Assembly: GCA_027322565.1 (NCBI GenBank)
Contig: DAHVRG010000228.1
Span: forward strand, 1-10,344
Source: Georgenia sp.
GTDB taxonomy: Bacteria > Actinomycetota > Actinomycetes > Actinomycetales > Actinomycetaceae
Length of the DNA stretch: 10,344 bases
Reading direction: 5' to 3'
A program made the position numbers and the translations under genes. Shown here in pieces: positions 5,799-10,344 of the stretch. Numbering within the stretch: position 1 is the stretch's first letter; every line of letters starts with the position of its first letter. A model generated the notes under the pieces. That model searched no databases. It had not been told where the DNA came from and worked only from the letters and a program-made list of their open reading frames with translations.

Positions 5799-6856
5799 AC
5801 GACCTCGGCCAGCTCAGCCTGCTGGTGATCTACGGCGCGATGGCGGCCTACGCCGTCGCGATGGTCGCGTTCGGCGTCGACGTCTCGGCACTGCGCGCCG
5901 GCGGCCCGACGGGGCGTCCGCGCCGCGCGGTCCGGATCGCCATGACGACGACGACAGCGGGGTTCGTCCTCCACGCCCTCGGTGTCCTCACCCGGGGGAT
6001 CGCCGCCGGCCGGGTGCCCTGGGCCAACATGTACGAGTTCTCCATCGTCTTCACGCTCGTGGCCGTCGGCACGTTCCTCCTCATCCAGCGCTGGCGCGAC
6101 CTGCGCTACCTCGGGGCGTTCGTCATCACGCCCACGCTGCTCGCGCTCGGCCTGGCCGTCTCGGTCTTCTACATCAAGGCCGACGGCGTGCGGCCCGCGC
6201 TGGACCACTACTGGCTCGTCATCCACGTCTCCGTGGCGACCATGGCGATCGGCGTGTTCGCCGTCGCCGCGGCAGTCTCCGTGGTCCAGCTCGTCCGGGA
6301 CCGCGGCGAGCGGACGGCCGCACAGGCCGCCCGCCCCGGCTCACTGACCGCCGACAGCCCCGTTGCTGTCACCACCTCCGCCGCCACCGACACCTCCCTC
6401 AGCGCCGAGAGCTCAGTTGCTGTCGGCAGCCCACTTCCCGCCGAGAGCTCAGTTTCCGGCGAGAACGCACTTCCCGACGGTCCGGGCGCCTCGGATGCTG
6501 CGGACGACGGCCGGGGCTTCTGGGGCCGGCTGGCCGACGCCCTCCCCGGGGCGGTGGAGCTCGAGCGGCTGGCCTACCGGCTCAACGCGGTCGGCTTCCT
6601 CATGTGGACCTTCACCCTCATCGCGGGCGCGATCTGGGCGGAGCACGCGTGGGGCCGTCCGTGGGACTGGGACCCCAAGGAGGTCGGCACCCTCGTCGTG
6701 TGGATCGCCTACGCCGCCTACCTCCACGCCCGCGCGACGCGCGGCTGGGACGGCCGCAAGGCGGCCTACCTCGGCCTGACCGGCTTCGGGCTGCTGCTCT
6801 GCAACTACTACGTGGTCAACCTCTTCACCGAGACGGTCCACGGCTACGCCTTCTGA
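5795..6856 (+). CDS. ccsA: CcsA/ResC cytochrome c haem lyase subunit (WWD domain)
   Basis: This 353-residue polytopic membrane protein is the partner of ResB. It contains the haem-handling WWD signature between residues 281 and 297 (Trp281, Trp286, Trp290, Trp292, then DPKE). Likely haem-ligand histidines are His60 in a helix, His144 in YWLVIH before the motif, His284 within it, and His349 in VHGY at the end. The complex brings haem outside and joins it to CXXCH sites of apocytochromes. The GTG start overlaps the resB stop by four bases and has AGGAGG at 5785-5790. Residues 171-245 form an extra low-complexity loop, probably cytoplasmic, that contains seven consecutive hexapeptide repeats (186-227); relatives usually have a plainer linker here. 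The essential motifs on both sides are intact. Confidence 0.93.
   Translation: MNDLGQLSLLVIYGAMAAYAVAMVAFGVDVSALRAGGPTGRPRRAVRIAMTTTTAGFVLHALGVLTRGIAAGRVPWANMYEFSIVFTLVAVGTFLLIQRWRDLRYLGAFVITPTLLALGLAVSVFYIKADGVRPALDHYWLVIHVSVATMAIGVFAVAAAVSVVQLVRDRGERTAAQAARPGSLTADSPVAVTTSAATDTSLSAESSVAVGSPLPAESSVSGENALPDGPGASDAADDGRGFWGRLADALPGAVELERLAYRLNAVGFLMWTFTLIAGAIWAEHAWGRPWDWDPKEVGTLVVWIAYAAYLHARATRGWDGRKAAYLGLTGFGLLLCNYYVVNLFTETVHGYAF
6350..6475 (+). repeat. 18-bp-period coding minisatellite in ccsA (seven units)
   Basis: Seven 18-bp units run in frame and encode hexapeptides with the loose pattern A-E-S-S-V-A. The best copies are 6404-6439 and 6440-6475, which form a 36-bp duplication sharing GCCGAGAGCTCAGTT at the start and CACTTCCC at the end. 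The unit at 6350 shares most of 21 bases with the one at 6404. The first three units are more diverged. It lies in the loop between a membrane helix and the WWD domain of CcsA. Confidence 0.8.
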
Positions 6857-6882
6857 GGCGCCCGGCCGCCCTGCGCCGCTGG

Positions 6883-6960
6883 GTCGCCCCGTGTGACGAG
6901 TCGCCCCGTTCGATCACCGCTCGCCCCTTGCAGCAGGGCTGGCTGAGTGAAAGGGGCGAC
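6883..6960. repeat. Spaced TCGCCCC repeats with an inverted copy
   Basis: TCGCCCC occurs at 6884-6890, 6901-6907 and 6921-6927, at spacings of 17 and 20 bp, and its reverse complement occurs at 6953-6959. The outermost copies form an 8-base inverted repeat (6883-6890 with 6953-6960). The layout resembles a dispersed intergenic palindrome; whether it recurs in the genome cannot be seen here. Confidence 0.6.
6921..6959 (+). terminator. Hairpin that may end the cytochrome c maturation operon
   Basis: A perfect 9-bp stem joins 6921-6929 with 6951-6959 around a 21-base loop that can itself fold weakly (6931-6934 with 6942-6945). It begins 65 bases after the ccsA stop and is the first clear hairpin there. 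The loop is large and no T run follows, so termination is plausible but unproven. The same bases belong to the TCGCCCC repeat array. Confidence 0.4.
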
Positions 6961-7028
6961 GGACGCGGTGGAGGAGGCGGCCGGCAGGCAGCGCTCGGCT
7001 TGGTGGCCGGGTTCGGCGCCGGCGGTGG

Positions 7029-7190
7029 AGCGGCTGAGCGCAGCCGGGCTCGGCGCTGAGCGGCGGACGGTGCCGCACCGAGCGGCTGCCGATGACGCAC
7101 CGACCGGTCGACGCCGGTGCCGAGGGCCGCCGCCTCCGCGTCCAGCGGTGCGCGGCACCGCGCAGCGGCTCGGTCGCACGCCCAGCGGTT
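7029..7190. repeat. Spaced AGCGGYT heptamers, partly 20-bp periodic
   Basis: AGCGG followed by CT, TT or a near variant occurs at 7029, 7059, 7081, 7144, 7164 and 7184. The last three are exactly 20 bp apart, and the units at 7164 and 7184 share AGCGGYTCGGT. A small hairpin (7145-7150 with 7156-7161) lies in the first 20-bp unit. This is a degenerate short tandem array in non-coding DNA. Confidence 0.5.
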
Positions 7191-7238
7191 CGGTGGTGTC
7201 GCGTCGCCGGAGCCCGGAGCACGGAGCCCGGATTCGGC

Positions 7239-7676
7239 TCAGCGGCTGGGCTGGGGACCGTCCTCGTCGGTCGGGCTGCTCGCCTGGCCACCGGTGGGAC
7301 CGTCCGGCTCGTCCTCCTCCGTGGGGCTGGGCTCCGGCTGCGGCGTCTCCGGCTGGCGGAGCCGCTTCTCCAGGCTGGCGAGGAACTCGGGGTCGTCGTC
7401 CGGGGCGACCGGGCGCGAGACTCCGCGGCGGGGTGCGGGCCGGACCGGGGGCACGCCGCGGGAGGCGCTGCCCGGGGATGCTGCCTGCTGCGCCTTGCGG
7501 TTGACGCGGCTGACGACCAGCCAGGCGGCAGCGCCGGCGGCCGGGAAGACGATGATGAGGATCACCCAGATCGCCTTGGGCAGGCCCACGGGCATCTCGT
7601 CGTCGTCGTGGCGCACGCAGTCCACCAGCGCGTAGATGACCAGCGCCAGCAGCAGGACGAAGGGGAGGTATCTCAT
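7239..7676 (-). CDS. PLDc_N domain-containing small membrane protein
   Basis: This 145-residue protein has the two-helix PLDc_N domain: a first membrane segment at about 3-18, a short loop with VDCVRHDDDEMP, then Pro-Lys-x-x-Trp-Val-Ile-Leu (33-40) opening a second segment through about 55, followed by SRVNRK. Despite the name (phospholipase D nuclease N-terminal), there is no catalytic HKD domain; stand-alone copies are common in actinobacteria and have no known activity. The tail carries DDDPEFLASLEKRLR (93-107), a motif often seen in these proteins, then a Pro/Glu/Asp-rich disordered end. ATG is at 7676-7674 with GGGAG a few bases upstream and a TAGGCT box before it. It is convergent with ccsA, and the next gene is divergent. 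Confidence 0.85.
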   Translation of the reverse strand: MRYLPFVLLLALVIYALVDCVRHDDDEMPVGLPKAIWVILIIVFPAAGAAAWLVVSRVNRKAQQAASPGSASRGVPPVRPAPRRGVSRPVAPDDDPEFLASLEKRLRQPETPQPEPSPTEEDEPDGPTGGQASSPTDEDGPQPSR

Positions 7677-7685
7677 ATCTCTCCC

Positions 7686-7691
7686 AGCCTA
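7686..7691 (-). promoter_or_regulatory. -10 box of the PLDc_N gene
   Basis: TAGGCT read on the minus strand (7691 to 7686) is nine bases before the ATG. It would start transcription two or three bases upstream of the codon, leaving almost no leader, although the GGGAG between them could also act as a ribosome binding site if the true promoter is further away. Confidence 0.4.
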
Positions 7692-7776
7692 TGCCGTCCG
7701 CGCGCAGGTCCCCACATCGCTCCCGGCGCAACGGGTCCGCACCCGTCGGCGGCGATGGTGGCTCCCGGGCGCGGAC

Positions 7777-7782
7777 TAGGCT
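7777..7782 (+). promoter_or_regulatory. -10 box for leaderless start of the DUF4229 gene
   Basis: TAGGCT is exactly six bases before the GTG at 7789, the same geometry as at the HAD phosphatase and glutaredoxin-like genes. No ribosome binding site of usual spacing is visible, which supports a leaderless message. Confidence 0.5.
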
Positions 7783-7788
7783 GGCTGC

Positions 7789-8094
7789 GTGCCCATCGTG
7801 CGCTACACGCTGCTCCGTCTTGCGGTGCTCGCCGCCGCCTTCGGCCTGCTCTGGCTGGTCGGCGTACGCGGCTGGCTGCTCGCCGTCCTTTCCGTGCTCG
7901 TCGCGGCGCTGGTCTCCTTCCTCCTCCTCCCGAAGCAGGCAGGCGAGGCCGCGGCAGTGCTCGCACGCAGGGGGGAGCGGCAGCGCGAGCGGATCGACCG
8001 GGTGATCGACGAGGACGCCGCGGAGGAGGACGCGCTCCTCGACGGCGAGGAGGACGGCCCGAACCACCGGCCGAGGAGCAGGCCGGACAGCTGA
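7789..8094 (+). CDS. DUF4229 family small membrane protein
   Basis: This 101-residue protein begins MPIVRYTLLRL and has two hydrophobic segments, about 7-24 and 28-47, joined by a tight VRGW turn and ending in LLLPKQ. A basic and acidic amphipathic region follows (ERQRERIDRVIDEDAAEEDALL, 63-84), then a short disordered end. The layout matches actinobacterial DUF4229 proteins (PF14012), which have no established function. The GTG start is chosen because it fits the family's short N-terminus and stands six bases after TAGGCT. It is divergent from the PLDc_N gene with 112 bp between starts. The genes are often neighbours of the cytochrome c maturation and menaquinone loci in this phylum, which hints at membrane or respiratory function but proves nothing. 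Confidence 0.82.
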   Translation: MPIVRYTLLRLAVLAAAFGLLWLVGVRGWLLAVLSVLVAALVSFLLLPKQAGEAAAVLARRGERQRERIDRVIDEDAAEEDALLDGEEDGPNHRPRSRPDS

Positions 8095-8113
8095 CGATCG
8101 GGGAGCCGCGCGC

Positions 8114-8206
8114 GGGCCCTCGTCGGCAGCTGAGACGCGCGGGCGGGCCCTCGTCGGCCGCTAAGTCGTTCGGGCGGCCCCTCGTCGGCAGCTAAGGCGC
8201 GCGGGG
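8114..8206. repeat. 31-bp tandem repeat, three copies
   Basis: Three adjacent 31-bp units start at 8114, 8145 and 8176. Each begins GGGCCCTCGTCGG or a one-base variant, continues with CAGCTGAG, CCGCTAAG or CAGCTAAG, and ends in a G-rich run. The match is strongest in the first 24 bases. There are no unique spacers, so it is not a CRISPR array. It starts 19 bases after the DUF4229 stop codon. Confidence 0.85.
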
Positions 8207-8252
8207 CGGCGCGCTGCCGGCCGTCGACGGGTCTCGATCGCTGGGCCGGACG

Positions 8253-8296
8253 CCGGCGCCGCCGTGCCTCGGCAGTCGGTAGCCGGCGGCGGCCGG
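8253..8296. terminator. GC hairpin downstream of the DUF4229 gene
   Basis: The arms 8257-8264 and 8284-8291 pair perfectly, extended by CCGG (8253-8256) with CCGG (8293-8296) past a one-base bulge, for 12 bp in all around a 19-base loop. It is 158 bases beyond the DUF4229 stop. It may terminate that transcript or insulate the transporter promoter. Confidence 0.4.
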
Positions 8297-8576
8297 GGCA
8301 GGGCCCCTGAGCTGCTGCGGGCACTCGGCGAGCCCACCGGCCACCGGCACCTGCCGGCCGCCTGTTCGAGCGGGGAGCTCCTGGCCCGACCTTCGGCGGT
8401 CGCCCGGCGCTCCGGCGGGCCGCTGCCCGCTGGGCGGACAGCCGCGTCGAGCCGCACCCGCTCATGCGCACCATGGGTGCCCTCCCTCCTGCGGTCGCGG
8501 AGGACCGCTCCTTCGGCAGCACCCCGCACGACCGACCCCTCGCTGGTCACCTCGACGTCCTCCCATCGTCTGATAC

Positions 8577-8606
8577 TTGACATCTGATCAAATCTCGGGG
8601 GACTAT
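8577..8606 (+). promoter_or_regulatory. Promoter of the ABC transporter operon
   Basis: TTGACA (8577-8582) is a perfect -35. The best -10 is GACTAT (8601-8606) at an 18-bp spacing. The predicted start is near 8612. A direct repeat TCTGAT flanks the -35 (8569-8574 and 8583-8588, 14 bp apart) and a TTGA/TCAA pair (8577-8580, 8588-8591) covers it, so a regulator may bind here. The region stands out as AT-rich in this genome. Confidence 0.55.
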
Positions 8607-8611
8607 CTGTG

Positions 8612-8665
8612 ATGTCAGCGACAGTGGTCGGGGTCCCCGCAAAGGTGCTCGGCCGAATCCACTAA
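8612..8665 (+). CDS. Possible 17-residue leader peptide or acetyltransferase-like remnant
   Basis: An ATG at 8612, coinciding with the predicted transcription start, opens a short frame MSATVVGVPAKVLGRIH ending in TAA. It has no ribosome binding site, so it would have to be leaderless. The string TVVGVPAKVLG closely resembles the closing turn of left-handed beta-helix (hexapeptide) acyltransferases such as serine acetyltransferase. The frame is closed by TGA at 8585 upstream, so if it is a gene fragment only the end survives. It could equally be a regulatory leader peptide or chance. It is 76 bases before the substrate-binding protein start. Confidence 0.25.
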   Translation: MSATVVGVPAKVLGRIH

Positions 8666-8732
8666 GCGCGGCAGGCCGACGGACCGGCTCACAGGTGATG
8701 AGGTCCGAACGGCTCGCCGCAGAGTCTGCGAG
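8632..8732 (+). promoter_or_regulatory. Structured leader with alternative hairpins
   Basis: CGGACC (8680-8685) can pair either back with GGTCC (8632-8636), enclosing a second stem TCGGCC/GGCCGA (8649-8654 with 8674-8679), or forward with GGTCCG (8702-8707). A further stem, CTCGC plus CAG (8713-8717, 8720-8722) with CTGCGAG (8726-8732), overlaps the 5' part of the ribosome binding site of the next gene. The first pairing overlaps the short leader frame. No known riboswitch consensus was recognised. The alternatives are visible; regulation is inference. Confidence 0.3.
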
Positions 8733-8741
8733 AGGTGCCAA

Positions 8742-9770
8742 GTGAAGACACGAAGGACAGTGATGTCCGGCCTCGTCGTCGTGGTCGGGGCGTTCTTCGC
8801 CGCTGCCTGCAGTGGGGGCGGCGGCGCAGCCACGGCGGGTGACGCAGCCGAGGGGGGCGGCGACTACGAGCCTGCGTCCGTCACCTACCTCACCTCGTTC
8901 AGCACCTTCGGCCGCGACGCGTACGCGTATGTCGCGCAGGAGAAGGGCTTCTTCGACGAGGTGAACCTCGACGTGACGATCGAGCCCGGGACCGGCTCGG
9001 TCGACGTCATGAAGCTCGTCGCCGGCGGCCAGGCCGACTTCGGGGCCGCCGACATGTCGGCGGTGGTCGCGACCGTCGCCAACGAGCAGCTGCCGGTGAC
9101 CGCCGTCGGGGCGAGCCACCAGCGCTCGCTCGCGGCCATCGTCTCCCTCGAGGGGCACGACATCGCCGAGCCGGCGGACCTCGAGGGCAGGACCATCGGT
9201 GACCAGCCGGGCTCGACGAACCAGGTCATCTTCCCGACCTACGCCGAGGCCGCCGGCATCGACCCGAGCACCGTGGAGTTCGTCCCCTCGGCGCCGCCCT
9301 CGCTCCCACAGCTCCTCGTGAGCAACCAGGTCGACGCGATCGGCCAGTTCGTCGTCGGCGAGCCGCTCATCGCCGCCGCGGCCCAGGGGCAGGACGTCGT
9401 CGTGCTGCCGTACGGGGACGTGCTCCCCGAGCTCTACGGCAACGTCATCCTCACCTCCGACGAGCTCGCCGAGTCCGACCCCGAGCTGGTCGAGCGCTTC
9501 GTCGGCGCCCTGATGAAGGGGCTGGAGTACTCGATCGAGAACCCCGAGGAGACCGGCCGGATCCTCCAGCAGGCGCAGCCGACCCAGGACCCCGACGTCG
9601 CGGCCGCGGAGGTGGAGATCATGGCGGACTACGTGCGCGGTGACGCCGACGTCGTCGGGTCCATGGAGCACGACCGGGTCGCCCGGATCATCGAGATCAT
9701 GGCCCCGGCGCTGACCGGGGACGTGACCCCCGAGGACGTCGTCACCTTCGACCTGGTGCCGGGTGAGTGA
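8742..9770 (+). CDS. ABC transporter substrate-binding lipoprotein, NMT1/SsuA-like
   Basis: This 342-residue protein is the extracellular binding component of an ABC importer. Residues 1-23 form a lipoprotein signal: KTRR near the start, a Val-rich hydrophobic core (11-19), and AAAC with Cys23 as the lipid-modified residue, followed by a Ser/Gly/Ala linker. The mature part has the family's landmarks: a first strand VTYLTSF, AYVAQEKGFFDEVNLDV (62-78), GQADFGAADMS (96-106), DLEGRTIG (146-153), and a hinge-like second lobe with QVDAIGQF. This fold serves sulfonates, nitrate, thiamine-pyrimidine and riboflavin uptake; the ligand cannot be told from sequence. The GTG start is supported by GAGAGG six bases upstream and by the Arg-rich signal start; an ATG at 8763 would lose it. 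The ATPase gene follows after five bases. Confidence 0.9.
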   Translation: MKTRRTVMSGLVVVVGAFFAAACSGGGGAATAGDAAEGGGDYEPASVTYLTSFSTFGRDAYAYVAQEKGFFDEVNLDVTIEPGTGSVDVMKLVAGGQADFGAADMSAVVATVANEQLPVTAVGASHQRSLAAIVSLEGHDIAEPADLEGRTIGDQPGSTNQVIFPTYAEAAGIDPSTVEFVPSAPPSLPQLLVSNQVDAIGQFVVGEPLIAAAAQGQDVVVLPYGDVLPELYGNVILTSDELAESDPELVERFVGALMKGLEYSIENPEETGRILQQAQPTQDPDVAAAEVEIMADYVRGDADVVGSMEHDRVARIIEIMAPALTGDVTPEDVVTFDLVPGE

Positions 9771-9775
9771 GCGAC

Positions 9776-10344
9776 ATGATCGAGGTCAGCGGCGTCTCCC
9801 AGCTCTTCAGCACCCCGCGCGGCGAGGTCCATGCGCTCGACGACATCGACCTGACCGTCGGTGAGAACGAGTTCGTCACCCTGGTCGGGCGTTCGGGCTG
9901 CGGCAAGTCGACCCTCCTGCGGGTCATCTCGGGTCTCATCTCACCCACCCGGGGCTCGGTCCGGGTCGGCGGGGAGGAGGTCGTCCGGCCGCGGCGCGAC
10001 GTCAGCGTCATGTTCCAGCGGCCCGCGTTGATGCCGTGGCGCAACGTGCTCAAGAACGTCCTGCTGCCGGTCGAGATGCTCGGCCTGGACAAGAAGCAGT
10101 ACCTCGACCGGGCTCACTCCCTCCTCGAGCTCGCGGGGCTCGCCGGCTTCGAGGAGAAGCTCCCGCACGAGCTGTCGGGCGGCATGCAGCAGCGGGTCTC
10201 ACTCGTCCGGTCCCTCATCCAGCACCCCAAGGTGCTGCTCATGGACGAGCCGTTCTCCGCGCTCGACGCCCTCACGCGCGAGGAGCTCTCCGTCGAGCTG
10301 CAACGCGTGGTCGCGGAGGAGAGCACGACCATCGTCTTCGTCAC
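9776..10344 (+). CDS. ABC transporter ATPase (SsuB/TauB-like), incomplete at right edge
   Basis: The first 189 complete codons of an importer ATPase are present; the gene runs off the window. Walker A is GRSGCGKST (38-46) with Lys44, the Q-loop is Gln81 in VMFQRP, the signature is LSGGMQQR (133-140), and Walker B is VLLMDEP (153-159) with Glu158. The D-loop SALD follows, then VTIVF-like TTIVFVT, and the window stops just before the switch histidine. The MFQRPALMPWRN sequence is typical of the nitrate/sulfonate/taurine and related importer subfamily, agreeing with the binding protein just upstream. It would hydrolyse ATP at the cytoplasmic face of a permease presumably encoded to the right. 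The ATG follows the previous stop by five bases, with GGGTGA as a modest ribosome binding site. Confidence 0.93.
   Translation, partial: MIEVSGVSQLFSTPRGEVHALDDIDLTVGENEFVTLVGRSGCGKSTLLRVISGLISPTRGSVRVGGEEVVRPRRDVSVMFQRPALMPWRNVLKNVLLPVEMLGLDKKQYLDRAHSLLELAGLAGFEEKLPHELSGGMQQRVSLVRSLIQHPKVLLMDEPFSALDALTREELSVELQRVVAEESTTIVFV

Larger units (their letters stand above)
6857..7238. other. Repeat-rich non-coding region between ccsA and the PLDc_N gene
   Basis: This 382-bp gap separates two convergent genes. All six frames are open only as Arg/Pro/Ala-rich shadow frames without domains, so I call no gene. The left part (6883-6960) holds spaced copies of TCGCCCC and a hairpin. The right part (7029-7190) holds spaced AGCGGYT heptamers. 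A short direct repeat, GGAGCCCGGA, occurs at 7209-7218 and 7223-7232 just beyond the PLDc_N stop. Such sequence looks like decayed dispersed intergenic repeats rather than a lost gene. Confidence 0.6.
8095..8741. other. 647-bp non-coding region upstream of the transporter genes
   Basis: No frame of family-like protein is visible on either strand; the open frames here are Arg/Ala/Pro-rich shadows. From left to right it holds a 31-bp tandem repeat (8114-8206), a strong hairpin (8253-8296), a stretch with only a weak 6-bp hairpin (8491-8496 with 8503-8508), then a distinctly more AT-rich promoter (about 8565-8610) and a structured leader of about 130 bases before the substrate-binding protein gene. 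Confidence 0.6.

Noticed and set aside
6947..7504. Plus-strand frames in the gap after ccsA and over the PLDc_N gene
   Set aside because: They are compositionally biased, lack domains and run antisense across a well-supported gene.
7239..7676. Phospholipase D enzyme
   Set aside because: Only the two-helix N-terminal PLDc_N domain is present; there are no HKD catalytic motifs and the protein is too short.
8114..8206. CRISPR array
   Set aside because: The 31-bp units are directly adjacent with no unique spacers, they diverge along their length, and there are no cas genes.
8161..8583. Minus-strand frame of 140 residues upstream of the transporter, possible regulator
   Set aside because: No helix-turn-helix or other domain is recognisable, it runs through the 31-bp repeat and the promoter, and its composition is Arg/Ala/Pro shadow-like.
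8607..8741. TPP, cobalamin, FMN or guanidine riboswitch
   Set aside because: The conserved core sequences of these classes are not present; only generic hairpins can be seen.
1..10344. Mobile element, prophage or defence island
   Set aside because: No transposase, integrase, tRNA-linked attachment site, phage or toxin-type gene was found, and composition and gene order look like conserved chromosome.

Overview
The window is very GC-rich DNA with short intergenic gaps, frequent GTG starts and many 1-4 nt stop/start overlaps. It opens with the 3' end of a gene for the tiny basic ribosomal protein bS22, which is typical of Actinomycetota. From general knowledge, the gene set (bS22, HAD-IB phosphatase, glutaredoxin-like protein, phosphoglycerate-mutase-like protein, TlpA, CcdA, ResB, CcsA/ResC, PLDc_N protein, DUF4229 protein) matches a conserved actinobacterial chromosomal neighbourhood; the Mycobacterium tuberculosis Rv0500B to Rv0529 interval is the familiar example. 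A Micrococcales-type genome is my best guess, but that is inference. Nothing here looks like a phage, plasmid, transposase or CRISPR array.

Layout. 1-56: end of bS22, followed by a perfect hairpin. 125-958 (-): SerB1-like HAD-IB phosphatase, divergent from 995-1237 (+), a glutaredoxin-like protein. Their starts are 36 bp apart and each has a TAGGNT box six bases before its GTG, suggesting back-to-back leaderless promoters. 1243-1338 holds a stack of hairpins separating the glutaredoxin gene from the convergent YceI-family gene (1347-1925, -). The yceI gene has a recognisable promoter overlapped by a TTGA-N4-TCAA inverted repeat. 2106-6856 (+) is one tightly overlapped operon for system II cytochrome c maturation: histidine phosphatase-like protein, TlpA/ResA-like lipoprotein, CcdA, ResB, CcsA/ResC. 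In this pathway CcdA passes electrons across the membrane to the TlpA-like thioredoxin, which keeps apocytochrome haem-binding cysteines reduced, while ResB and CcsA export haem and attach it. 6857-7238 is a repeat-rich non-coding stretch. 7239-7676 (-) encodes a PLDc_N membrane protein and 7789-8094 (+) a DUF4229 membrane protein, divergently arranged. 8095-8741 is another non-coding stretch with a 31-bp tandem repeat, a strong hairpin, a TTGACA promoter and an unusual leader. 8742-9770 (+) encodes an NMT1/SsuA-type substrate-binding lipoprotein, followed after 5 bp by its ABC ATPase (9776 to the right edge, incomplete).

The main genes are well-known families. The less ordinary material is in the short sequences: an 18-bp-period minisatellite coding for hexapeptide repeats inside CcsA, three different families of short intergenic repeats, identical-spacing leaderless start signals at three genes, a putative operator at yceI, and a possible leader peptide with alternative hairpins ahead of the transporter. 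I found no clear new multi-gene system.
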